The notes beneath the pieces were generated by a model that was not told the DNA's origin, did no database searches, and was given only the letters and a program-made list of their open reading frames with translations. The translations under genes were made by a program, and so were the position numbers. A stretch of 64,000 bases of DNA, taken from assembly GCA_021613535.1 (NCBI GenBank), contig CP075495.1, positions 15,748,001 through 15,812,000 on the forward strand, written 5' to 3'. The stretch comes from Adineta vaga. Lineage: Eukaryota > Rotifera. Every line of letters starts with the position of its first letter. Position 1 is the stretch's first letter. Of this stretch, positions 34,532-46,002 are shown piece by piece.

Positions 34532-34854
34532 TTTTTTCTAATATTTTCAACTTTTGGACGATTCGCTATAGAATGAATTGATGAGGATTAGTTTTGTCGA
34601 GTGTGACATCGATAATATCGTCTATGGATTCATTCATTTCTCTTACCAATAAATATAAGAATGAAAAATGGTTTCTTTGCCTTTTCTTTTATAATTGATT
34701 GAGATAATTATTTCGAATTTCAATTTCAATATGGATAATCGTTGTAAATAATACAAATATTTTTCAAATCATACTTTGCATCTTTCAAACTGTTTAGGTT
34801 TACATCAAAATGACTGATTCAACAGAACCAGTTTTGAAATGAAAAACGAAATAC

Positions 34855-35529
34855 ATGACTTCATTTTCAAATGTCTCTCAAGAAGAAGCAGAAGTTATAT
34901 TTGGATTTCGATTCGATGACTTCTACAACTCTCAAATACCACTCAATGAATTTATTAAGAAAAAAGCATCAGAAGAATTGAAGAAGAAAGTTTTTGATCG
35001 ATTAATTGATTGGATTTTATCAGAAGGATTTCCAGAAGCAACAATTGCTCCAATGAATGAATCAGTTGTCACAGATTTTATTGGAATTATTTTGGCAACT
35101 ACAGTAGCTGACATTGATCGTACGAAGAATCGTCGTGATTTTATAGTATTACGAGAGAAGCAAATCATCAGCAAAGATGAAGAATTTGGTGGAAATATGG
35201 AATTTATGATAATTCAAAGTATCTGTACTGGAAACGTTCGTCATATAATTGTCATTGAAGCAAAACGTAATGCACTTGGAAAAGGACTTACTCAACTGTT
35301 ATTAGCATTAAAATCTATGTTCGAAGTAAATAATGATCAAAAATTAGTATATGGATTTGTTACAACAGCAATCAATTGGCAATTAGTGACATATGATGGT
35401 CAAACATGGAAATTATCACGACCATCTGTTCTTTTACTTGGAAATATGGAGAAATACGAAACTGAATGGTTAAAAGATAATACACAAATATTAGATGTCA
35501 TTTACAGTATCTTGTCATTATTTTATTGA
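34855..35529 (+). CDS. Intronless PD-(D/E)XK nuclease-like protein
   Basis: A single uninterrupted frame of 224 codons. Residues about 120-165 contain HIIVIEAKRNALGKGLTQLL, which fits the strand-E-x-K core of PD-(D/E)XK nuclease-fold proteins, followed by a helix with the usual Gln (QLLLAL) and YGFVTTAINWQLVTYDGQTW, a strand-turn-strand end. An upstream Asp (VTDFIGIILA, about residue 69) could be the second acidic site, but the assignment is not certain. Such stand-alone proteins are frequent in fungi, oomycetes and rotifer accessory DNA. An in-frame ATG at 34810 is cut off by TGA at 34840, so 34855 is the usable start. The lack of introns, unlike its neighbours, and its place inside a repeat-framed block suggest transfer or mobility. 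Confidence 0.65.
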   Translation: MTSFSNVSQEEAEVIFGFRFDDFYNSQIPLNEFIKKKASEELKKKVFDRLIDWILSEGFPEATIAPMNESVVTDFIGIILATTVADIDRTKNRRDFIVLREKQIISKDEEFGGNMEFMIIQSICTGNVRHIIVIEAKRNALGKGLTQLLLALKSMFEVNNDQKLVYGFVTTAINWQLVTYDGQTWKLSRPSVLLLGNMEKYETEWLKDNTQILDVIYSILSLFY

Positions 35530-36337
35530 AAAAATATTAAAGAACTTGTATAAATATTAAGTAATTGTGTTTTGTTTAGTAGTTGATGTAGAAAGAATGA
35601 ATAACTTAATCAAAGATGATCACATAAAAAAGTATTCGATTAGCTTTACATATGTAACGTGTTTTACAGTTTGAAGTCCTCTTTATAAGAAAGTTAATAA
35701 GAGCATCAATTACTCTATATCCACGACGGAAAACTATCGGAACCGACATCGGATAGTGTCGGAATTAGAAAGAAACCTATAAAAATCCGATCGGTTATTG
35801 TCGGATCTGGTGGTCAGAAAATACCGTAACTTATAGCATCTGATCACAGAAAGACATCAGAGAGTCAGTCGATCCGACCGTCTTATTTCATTTCCTGTCG
35901 GACGCCATAATATATTACACGGACTTTCCAGAGATTACTGAAAACTACAACAAAAATCAGTCGAGGATACTAAGGATAACATCAACATTAAACCGGATTC
36001 CAGCTCGAACACATTGAATTCCGTTCCGAGTACACTGAAATCCACCTGAATTACGATGGATCACACTGAATCATATAGATAATTCTTTATTGTTGCTATA
36101 AAATTGTCTATACATATTCTTTGTATAAGTGACAAGTAGATTTGTCTAGTGAAAGATATATTAGATATATATCTTATCTTATAAACTCTTCATTTTCAAT
36201 TCTCAATCAATTAGAACAACTTCGATCAATCTACTAGAAACAAAAATGACTTTGTTTAGTTTTCAGCTAAAATAAAAACATTTGCTTGTTTTTCTTTTTA
36301 GAACGTGTTCCAGTATGAAAATAACTTTTATCAGCAT
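35530..36337. other. Unassigned DNA inside the repeat-framed block
   Basis: The part at 35720-35920 is GC-richer than its surroundings and rich in TCGGA/TCCGA words (at least six in 200 bp, in both orientations, such as CATCGGATAGTGTCGG and TTATTGTCGGATCTGG). This suggests a small structured repeat. The rest is AT-rich. No gene was found. Confidence 0.45.
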
Positions 36338-36384
36338 ATCGATAACAGAAATATGTTAAGATCCCCAAGGGTCTACTTGTTATA
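36338..36384 (+). repeat. 47-bp direct repeat, right copy
   Basis: Matches 33502-33548 at 46 of 47 positions in the same orientation. It closes the 2.8-kb block that holds the FG-GAP, coiled-coil and PD-(D/E)XK-like sequences. DNA to the right is ordinary AT-rich flank. Confidence 0.85.
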
Positions 36385-36620
36385 CTTCTTGAGAAATATT
36401 CGTTTCTCTAAGAAGTATTTTATTATCTCATTGAAAATATTCTTTACTACTCATTGACATTTATTTTGATATATTTTTCAAATATCTTTTTCTACAAGTC
36501 AATTCGATAAAGAAAGACACTCAACAGAAATTATCAAATAGGAATTTTTGTTAAAAAAGAACATCAAAAGATTCTTTGTTTTTTGTGTCAAATAAATATC
36601 TTTATTTAATAAAAAGAAAA

Positions 36621-37163
36621 TTAAAGATAAAGAATAAAAGAAACACGTAAAAAATATTGAAGAATTAAAATCATAACGAAAAATTTTGTTGAAACAATTT
36701 GTTTTAAAGATGAATTACATAAATGATTTGTACATCGACATAATGACATTCCATTTCCATATGTTCCTAATTTATGACATTGATCATTCGATGATCCACT
36801 TGTTAAACTATTTTCATTGGATGATTTTCGATTATCTTTATTACCAAAATTTAATAATTTTATTAAATCATCAAGACATCCACGTTCTTCTGTTACTTTA
36901 TTTATTACTAAATAAATGAAAAATTCGATTTTAGAAAAAAAGAAAAAGATTTTTACCTAATTTAAAACAAATATTTGAAGGACAATCAACAGGTTTTGAT
37001 GTACATGTATTATCATCACCTGTACAACATTGGATTGAATAAACAGCCAATGTTTTATATGCTAAATAAATAGAAATTATTATTATTGTTTTATTTTTCA
37101 ATTAAACTTACATAGAAAAATAAGAAAAAAATAAAAACAAAAATGATAATGAATTAATATCAT
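36621..37163 (-). CDS. Ly6/uPAR-like three-finger protein, GPI-anchored
   Basis: Three exons (37112-37163, 36957-37061, 36621-36907) join in phase to 147 aa. The first exon is a signal peptide (HYHFCFYFFLIFLC). The mature part has cysteines in the order CC, C, C, C, C, C, CxC and C. It includes SIQCCTGDDNTCTS, CPSNICFKL and the closing LCRCTNHLCNSS, the C-x-C...LCN ending typical of Ly6/three-finger folds. The C-terminus FFVMILILQYFLRVSFILYL is a hydrophobic tail as in GPI-anchored members. Such proteins act at the cell surface, for example as modulators of channels or receptors. The target here is unknown. Confidence 0.75.
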
Positions 37164-40100
37164 CGTTTAATCAAAATCATTGTTTAACCTAAAAGAAAGA
37201 AAGGAAAGAATTTTTTCTTGTTCTTTTCATATAAATTCTTATCGAAGTAAAAAAATGATTACAAATATTCATTGATTGAAAAACAAAAGTTGTTAAACAG
37301 CATATAATAATGAATGAAAACAATTCTCCTTGAAAAGACGAACTAATTTTGTATTTGATAAAAGAAAATATTTTTATATTCAGAAGAAAAAAAAAAGTAA
37401 ATGTAGAAGAAAAATGTGATTTTGATTTCTAAATTGAAATGACATGTCATTTTCTCTTTTGATGAATCTTCTCTTTCGTTGTCTTTCAGAAATCAATATG
37501 AAAAAGTCAACTCATTTTCTCCTTTGATTCGTTAAACATAAAAGAAAAGGATTTTTTTGACAAATCATTGCTTCAAGCTTAGTTTCTGTCACATTTCATT
37601 GAATTGATTTGAAATCTTATTTTAAAATAATTTAATAAAAGAAAAAAAGAACTTCATTTTCTTCTCTTAATAATTAGTTAATATTTTTCCTGAAGAAATT
37701 TCAATAGAAGTCATTTTATTTAATATTTAATGGAGAAAAAAAAAGTGAACAAGATAAGCCGATCTACTTATATTATTTGAGACTATTCTCATGAGAATAT
37801 CTTGTTTATCGTCTTTTTTTTTTGTAGAAAAGCAAGTAAAAAAAAATGTAATTTTCTTTAGATGTTTAAAATATTCTCATAATACTTTTTCTTTTCTATT
37901 TAAAATAAAAAAAATAACTTATTTTAATTATATAACAAACAATACAATTTCTTTTACTTTTTTAACATATCTTATTCTTTCTTTTGTGTTTCAAATAGAA
38001 ATTAAAATAATTTGGTAAAAAAAGAAAATATGTCAATAAATGATCTAATAAAGAAAATCTTATTATCTCATTTATTTGATTTCTATTCTATAGAAAGAAT
38101 TTATTTATTCTCTTTTGGAATTTCATACGAACAAAGAATCTTTCAAGTTTTTTGTTTTACTTAATGAGTATGTTTATTCAACAATTTTTGACAATTGAAT
38201 TGTAAAAAATTGTTCAAATAGAGATATTTTATTAATTAGACAAAATTCTTACTTTGAAAACTAATTGATAAAATTCTTCTGTCTTTTTTTATTGTAAAAA
38301 GAAAAAAGAATCAACAATGAATGTTAACAATGATAAACATCAACTAATATTGTTCTCTAAAGAAAAACTCTTTCTTTTTCTTCTTCTTCTTCTTCTCTTT
38401 TCCTCTTAAGAGAAAAGAAGGATGAAAAACATAGCTTTATTCCCGTATTTGACGTATGCTAATATAAGAATGTCTCAATAAAGAATTCTTCTAAGCTTTC
38501 GTCAATAACGGAAAATGAATAAAATACGGAAGTTCTACTCACGCGTTTTCTCTTCTACTTTACAACAATTTCGTATCAGAATTATTGCAGTTTTTTTTTT
38601 TCTTTTAGTAAAACTTTTTCTTGAAAGATTAATTATATTCTTTGTTTACAAATAGCAACTAAAGACCTTTGAAAAATAAATGTCATTAATAATGATATTT
38701 TTCCATTAGATTATTAGAAATAGAATAAGACATTTCATTAATATTTAGATAAATATGTCATAACTACAAACTTCCTGCTATTAGAAATCTATCTATAGAA
38801 TATCATAGAATAAAACTTTTTCTTCTAATTCTTTCTAAATTATAATCTTTAATGTCTTTTTCAAGGAAAATATTCTTATTAATTAGTAAAATCTCTTTAT
38901 AGATTTTGATAATAATAAGATTAATACTTTAAGAATTTCTTTCAAACTAATCTATGATTTAATCTTTCGACATGAATTCATTTCATTTATCAATATTTTA
39001 TCTGATACAAAGATTTTGTTTATTACACATCAAAAGCATATTCTATTAAATATGCACGAAAAAACAATATCACTAAGATTATTTTTCTTCTTATGAAATT
39101 TCTTTTATTACATTTTCAAATTATTTCTGAGATTTATTTTTTTTTATAAAAGTCTGATCATGATGATAATAAACTTTTATATTAATCAGATAAAAATATT
39201 AATAATCGTTATATATGAAAGATATTTTTTCCGTTATAGGAAAAAACCCGATTTTACAAGCATAATTTCATTACCGACGGATTACAACTACAGACAATAT
39301 CATATTAGAAACATAGACTATCGTCGTAAACAGATGATAAAATAACCATTCTGATGGAAGATTTAATTGAATTATTTAAGAGAAACGTTTGCTGAATTTG
39401 ATCTAAGGACATAATGGACTATTGATGATTGTTAATGATAATAAATGATGAAATTTAACTAAACAATTTCTATTCTAATGTTCATTATGAAAAAGAGAAT
39501 TGTTCGAATTGAAATGATCAATTTTATTTTCTTTATCCTTCACTAATCTTGAATGGATATTCAATAGATCTAAATAGAGAAGCAATTAATAATTACTGAG
39601 ACAAAAGAAATCTTTTTTTATCTAACGGTTCATTTTAATCACGTATAGAAAATATAAACAAAAAGGATATTTCAATCAACTTTTGAAGTACATTGTTTTG
39701 AATTTTATCTACTAAACAACGTTACTAAATTAACATACTTCAATGTCTAAGCCCTCTTTATTATAAATATTTTCTTTTTACTGTACTAAATGAAAATAGT
39801 TCATTCATGTTCTACATTGTAGTATCAACATTAAGTATAGATAGATAAAAACTGAATAACTAACTATTAAATACAAATTTATCATCATCTTTTTATCACT
39901 ATAATATCGTTAAATCGCCATAGATATCTTAATACCAATACTCTGAGTATCGAAATCCAAACGTCACGATACTCTACGGGGTAATCAACCAAAGTCACGG
40001 TGTACTCTTTTGATAAATGTCATTATCCAATAGTTAAAACATTGAATATAAGTTCATTTGATAGAATATGTTTTTGACGAGGCGTATTCAATATGATATC

Positions 40101-40504
40101 TCATTCTTTATTCGCTGTATTTAGATTATGTCTAGGGGTAAGGGTATTATGACATCTCTCTGTACTTGACATATCTATTTTGATTAAAAGAAAAGAATTA
40201 TGATTAGAATTAAAATATTCAAATACATCGAGTTGATTGAAGGAAAATTAACTTTTCGCTATTGAATTAAAATTTGATATAATTCATACAATATAAAAGA
40301 CAATGTTCAATATCAATAAATGATAAATATTATAAGCATGAATTACCGTCCTCATTACGATTTAATCTCTTCTCCATTGATTTATCTTTGATTCAATAAT
40401 ATATTCTAACTGAGTATTAATATGAATATTCTACAGATAAATTAGAAATTCTTTTATTTTTGATATTAATAATCAATTTAGATTAAAAACAAAACAAACA
40501 TTTC
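37164..40504. other. 3.3-kb AT-rich stretch without a gene
   Basis: I read both strands and found no exon chain, RNA gene or clear repeat. It contains polypurine/polypyrimidine runs (for example CTTCTTCTTCTTCTTCTC near 38378) and a slightly GC-richer patch at 39940-40010. Short frames such as 37791-38018 look like chance. It may be regulatory DNA for the Ly6-like gene and the F-box pair. Confidence 0.45.
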
Positions 40505-42330
40505 TTATTTCTTTTGAGATTTTCTTGATGAACACCATGAAAAACATCCAATCGTTTTTCTTTGTTTAGTTTTCGATTGTTGAGATAAAATCTAAAATGA
40601 AATTAATTTAATTATGAAAAACAAAGAATATTCTCATTGAATGAAAACAAACTTCATTTGTTCCAATCCAAAGATGAATTGAATTTGAATCAATTGTAAA
40701 TGTAAAATTGGAATGATGTAAAATATTTTCAATAAAATTCTGATTAATTGTTATAATTGATGTATCACAATAAAATAAAACAATTGATAAAGTTGAAGAA
40801 AATAATTTTAAAATATTTTCAAAATCTTCATTCGATTTAATTTTAATTTGTAAACGTTGAATTTGTGGGAAAATTTCATTTAAAATTTCAATTGATGAAA
40901 ATGATTTAATTTCACGTGATAATTCAATTGAATGAATTTGTTTTAAAGAAATATTTTTTTTATATTTATTAAATAAAAATGGAATATCATAAAATTGTAT
41001 TGATTTTAAATTCATCATTTTAGAAATTAAATTAACAAAATTTTCTAATGAAATTTCAATTTTTGATGAAACAAAAACTAAACGTTGTATTTGATTAAAA
41101 TTAATAATCATTTCTAAATTCATTGTTAATTGATCATCAACAAGCCAAAGTTCTTTAACATTTGGAAAACGATGAGTTGTTTCTCCCCATACAGCAAGAG
41201 AATTAATATGATTATAAAAAATGAAATTATTCTTTGTTGTACAATTTAATGGAGGACGAAAATTAGAATCAGCTGATTCACATGAATATCTTGGAATTGT
41301 ATAAATTAATCGTTGATTCCATTCAATTGCAATAAACCATTGTTTTTCATTTAACCAATATGAAGTTGAATAGGAACGAAGAATATTTTGAATACCATTT
41401 GTATTTATCATCATTGTTGAACGAAATTGAAATTTAAAATTAAATCTTTTTAAATTTATTAAATTTTCTTTAAGAAAATTTTCCCATTGATAACCATCAC
41501 ATAAATCAAAATCACTTCGACATTCAATTTCCAAAAAAATTAAATTTGGAAAACAATTTAAAAAATCTTTCATATGTTCCATATTCATTGCAAATTCTAT
41601 TGATAAATCTTAATTTAAAAAGTTCTTTTAAGATTAATAAAAAGAACTTACGTGTCATATTAACAATTAATCGAGTTAATTTTGATCTCGAATTTTGAAT
41701 AATTCCTCCATTTTCTCGTTCTAAACAAATATTTAATGAAAGTAAATTTGGTGAATGATTTAAAAGATTTTCTAATTGATTAAATGTACATGAATTTGTT
41801 ATTATTAAAGATTTTAATTTACTAAATAATGTTAAATTATGAAAAAAATATTCAGATGAAACATTTAAATGATTTAATTGAGAAAATATTGTTTTTAATA
41901 TTACAGAAGATATAAATGGAATATTAATTAAATTTAATGATGATAAATTAATAAAATAATTTAAATGATTAATCATTTTTTCCATTGATTGAATATTTAT
42001 ATCATAAAGTATTAAAGATTGTAATGAAAAATAAAATTCTTCGAATTTAAATAAAGATAAAAATATATTTGATTGTTTAGGTGTATCGAATTTATCGGAT
42101 AATATTAAAGATTTCATTTGATTTGGACGAATTATTTTACAAATTAAATCAAAATCTGATTTTAATATCGAATGAAAATTGATTTGATTAAAATTATAAT
42201 TTGAAATAATTGAATCAATATACAAATTTTGTTTATAAAATCCATAAAGAATATCACAAATTGAAAGATAATCAAAGATCATTTCAATGATTTCAACGGG
42301 AAATAAATTAAAGAGAAAATCTTGCATCAT
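40505..42330 (-). CDS. F-box/LRR-like protein (tandem copy 1)
   Basis: Three exons (41652-42330, 40653-41608, 40505-40591) join in phase to 573 aa. The N-terminus LFPVEIIEMIFDYLSICDIL is an F-box-like motif. It is followed by repeated leucine-rich segments (LQSLILYDINIQ, LSSLNLINIPF, LLSLNICLE) and the family signature SYWLNEKQWFIAIEW. The last long exon ends SIHLWIGTNE and a short final exon is basic and Cys/Ser-rich (IGCFSWCSSRKSQKK). It probably selects substrates for an SCF ubiquitin ligase, by family. The neighbour at 42494 has the same exon plan and lies only 163 bp away head-to-tail, so they are tandem duplicates that have diverged a lot. Confidence 0.8.
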
Positions 42331-42493
42331 TCGACTTTTAAGTTGATTATTTTGTTGTTTGCATTAATAAAAAATGACAATTAGGATTTTCTTTACTTAT
42401 GTTCCAATGAAATATCATTGATTTATAGATGTCGTCATATTATTTATTATACAAAAATAAAGAAAGAACAATTATAAAAATCTGATTAATAAC

Positions 42494-44260
42494 TTATTGA
42501 AGACAACAGAATAACCATGATGAATTATCTTCATTTGACTATAAACAAAAGAAAAAAAGAAATAGATCTTTTTAAAGTAAAAGAAAAGAAAATACTTTTT
42601 TATCACCAATCCATAAATGTATATCTTGATGATAGAATAAATTTGTAAAGTTATGATTAGAATTTAAACGTACACTATGTTTTATAAACCATTCTTGTGT
42701 TAATTGTTTTGGCCATTTTGGAAAAATATCAAAATATGAAATTGGATGACATTTTTCAAATTTTGCAATAGATAAATATTTCAGTCCATCGATTAGATCA
42801 AGCATTTCATTGGAATTATGAATTGATATACATAAACGTTCAAGTCGAGGATAAACACGACATAATTGTTTAAGAGGAAAGAATAATTTATTATTACATT
42901 CATCAAAAGTATGACGTGCTGTTAAACTACGAATTTGTTCGAAAATAATATTGTCTGGAATATAATAAGTTGACCATCGACCTTGAAATGAAAGTGAATG
43001 AATATGAGGTAATTGATTTAAGAGATTAGCAAAAGATAATGTTGATAAATTATTATCAAAATCAGATTTTCCTTTCAAATTAAGTGTTGTTAATTTAGTG
43101 AAACGATTTATGTCCAGAAGAATTCGTGAGATATTTATGCTTCGAACATATTGATCAAAAGGAAAATTTGATAATGTACATAATAATTGATAGTTAGAAT
43201 AAAAATTGATATCAATCGGTGCAAAACGTGGTACTGTAAATATCGAATACGATGAGATTTGATTATCATAAGCAACAAACCAACGTTTTTGTTCAAGCCA
43301 AAACGATGAACGAAATGATTGAAATTGTTTTTCATATATATTTGTTGCTTTCTCATATATAGTAAATCGAAAGTCAAATATAAACAAATGTGAAACAAGT
43401 ACTTCCCATTGTTGACCATTCGGAACATGACTTGCATTTTGAACATCAATTTCAAAATGTTTTAGATTAATTAATTTAGGTAGAAATTGAGATATTGATG
43501 ATAAAATCTCATGATCTAGAATATATCAAATAATATATTGTATGAATTATATAATTTCTATAAAGATTATATATTTACCTGTTGTTTTCAGAAATAAACG
43601 TTTCAATTGAAACCAAAATAATTCAGAATTAGACCAATCTATAGAAAGAATCAATGATAATGAAAGTGTTAAATCTAATGAACGAAGATTAGGCATTGTA
43701 TTAATAGAAAGATATGATAATGGTGATCGTTCATATTTCGTTAATTTAAGATAACGTAATTGAGCCATTTTAATATTAATAATATCTGATGTATCTGTTA
43801 CGAATCGACGTAGTTGAGGATATAATTTTTGTATATCATCAATTGAAGTTATTCGATATGTTATTGGTAAAATCATTGATAATAAACGCTTGAGTTTATA
43901 AAGATTTGTCAATTGTTTATTTGTTTTATCACTATTTGAAACGATTTCGATGGATTGAAGATTAACAAATTGTTCAATATTAAAATAAGAGAAAAAAAGA
44001 TCACATTGATCAGGTGTTTCATCATCATCTACTAATGTTAGAGAGATAACTTGATTTGGTCGAATCAATTCACATACAAGATCAAATTGAAATTTAAGTA
44101 CATGCCGAAAATTTAATATATAACGATCATAATTATTTACAATATTATTTAGATATTCATTAACATCTCGAAATGATTGTAATATTTCATATGCTTGGAG
44201 ATATTCAAAGATATTGTGAATTAATTCAACAGGAAGATTATTTAAAAGACATGAAGACAT
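42494..44260 (-). CDS. F-box/LRR-like protein (tandem copy 2)
   Basis: Three exons (43579-44260, 42596-43515, 42494-42538) give 548 aa in phase. The start MSSCLLNNLPVELIHNIFEY is an F-box-like motif. LRR-like parts follow (MPNLRSLDLTLSLSL, FTKLTTLNLKGKSDFD), then the family block RSSFWLEQKRWFVAYDNQ, and the exon ends with DIHLWIGDKK. The short last exon reads SNEDNSSWLFCCLQ. Architecture, intron positions and strand equal those of the gene at 40505-42330 and, as far as visible, of the partial gene at 1-516. The role in ubiquitin ligation is by family only. Confidence 0.8.
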
Positions 44261-44798
44261 ATTGAAATCAACTTGAATTTGTTCGTCTTAAAATACGTAA
44301 GTTATCATTGATAAAAACTTTATTCTTAAATGAAAACACATTTTCTTTTCACTATAATATCTTTTATCAACATTAAGATAAGTTATCTTTCAGACTAAAT
44401 ATTATACAAAATCAATTTTTGTATATACTTAAAAAGATTGATTAATCATTGTTTGACGTTCATTATTACTATGTTTATTCATCTTTCTTATGAATAATTT
44501 AAACTTAAAGATATTCAATAAAATAATACTCGAGAAAAACTGAGATTTTCTTTAACAATTTGTTGTAAAATTATACACTGAACTTTATATATTCAGATCC
44601 AAATTTTAATAGGAATTTGTCTATAATGAAGTATTTAACAATTGATCAACTGAATTTAAAAAAGAATGCTCTTTGAAATGAAATAGATTTTTTATTGCAA
44701 CTACAAGTATGAATGAACAAAGAACAAGAAACAGAAAAGTTCACTATAAAGTTTTATAGTATGAGATGCTGTAAATTAACAGATCATTCCATATTTCA
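44261..44798. other. Intergenic between minus-strand genes
   Basis: AT-rich DNA upstream of the F-box pair and downstream of the small gene at 44799. No feature was recognised. Confidence 0.45.
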
Positions 44799-45255
44799 TT
44801 ATGTCAACGCCCGTGGTCGTTGATAGTTCACATGGAATAGCTCCATCATTTTTGTGACCCAGGTCGAACCGTACACGCCCGGAATACTGCTTCCATGTTC
44901 CAGCGATTTCCGGCGATCTTCCCGCATCTTTCCAGCCAAATCCCATGGAATGCGATGGTCGGTATTATCGTTCTTGGTATTTGGAAATAAAATTCGAGAT
45001 TTTTCGTCATAATTATTAGAAAAATTCATAATAACAACTGCTTGAAGTTTTCCAAAGTATTATTAAGCAAACAATATATAGATAACACAACATTTTAATG
45101 GAGAATACATACTGAACAGCTTCTTCTGGTTTAGTGCATTTTAATGGGCGTGGTCTAAAATGTTTTAGATTCTCAACTAGATCAGACAAATCGACCAAAT
45201 CATCATTTCGATGTGATGAAGAAAATTCATTAAAAGAATTGGTTATACCAGCCAT
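44799..45255 (-). CDS. Small hypothetical protein, two exons
   Basis: The first part (45255 to about 45112) starts MAGITNSFNEFSSSHRNDD and reads DLVENLKHFRPRPLKCTKP before a GTATGT donor. The second part (about 45040 to 44799) reads NFSNNYDEKSRILFPNTKND, IPWDLAGKMREDRRKSLEHG, then SIPGVYGSTWVTKMMELFHV and RPRALT. I could not join the two in phase with a normal acceptor; one base is off, so it may be damaged or misread. The second part is clearly GC-richer, with G/C-ending codons unlike its neighbours. I do not recognise the family. It is probably cytosolic with no membrane segment. Confidence 0.5.
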
Positions 45256-46002
45256 CTGGAAATAGAGAATAGTAATTAATGATCATAAGTAAATTATAAA
45301 TACATAAAATAAAATATCAATTCGAAAAATATAGAGAAATAATACAAAGAACATTCGATATTTTTTATTCATATCTCGTCATTAATTTCTATCTAATTAA
45401 TGTTTCTTACTTCGATTTCGAATATGAATGATGGGAAAATGACAAACATATTCCGAATCGGTCAATCAGAAACAAAATACGATAGATAGCGTTGTATATT
45501 CCACTTTTCCATATGATTTAACGATGAATTTCTGATTCACATCTGGGACTAATTTTAGTAGATAGACGATCTAATTTCCATGTTTAATAAATCATTGTTA
45601 AAAGGCATGTATTAATATACAATCCGACCGTCTTTCCAGGTTATGTTAGAATGAGTATCAATATCGAACGAAATATGATTGAAAAAAATTGTTCAATAAA
45701 TTACGGTTCCCATTACTTACGTCAATTGAAAGGATGAAGATAACATATTTCTTAAATTTCTCTTGCTTTTCTTTTACGATCTACTGTAATCAATACTTGA
45801 AAAATATGTTTGCAAAAGCCTTCTGAATACTATAGATATTTTCAGATTGTTGAAATTCGCAAAAATCATTTGATTATTTCAATAGTTTGAGAGTAAAATA
45901 ACTGTTTATTGACCAAACATTTCTTTTATTATTTTGAAATAAGAATAAAACTGATTAATATAAAAATTCTCTCCTTTTTCTTTCAATTTAAAAGAATTAA
46001 AT
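45256..46002. other. Intergenic
   Basis: AT-rich DNA containing the upstream region of the small gene at 44799-45255 and the 3' flank of the RASSF gene. Nothing else was recognised. Confidence 0.45.

Noticed and set aside
34810-34842. Upstream ATG of the PD-(D/E)XK-like gene as its start
   Set aside because: An in-frame TGA follows after 10 codons, so 34855 is the first usable start.
41589-41650. Exon 2 of the first F-box gene starting at the ATG near 41588
   Set aside because: A GTAAGT...AAG intron joins it in phase to the upstream exon; the internal ATG is not needed.
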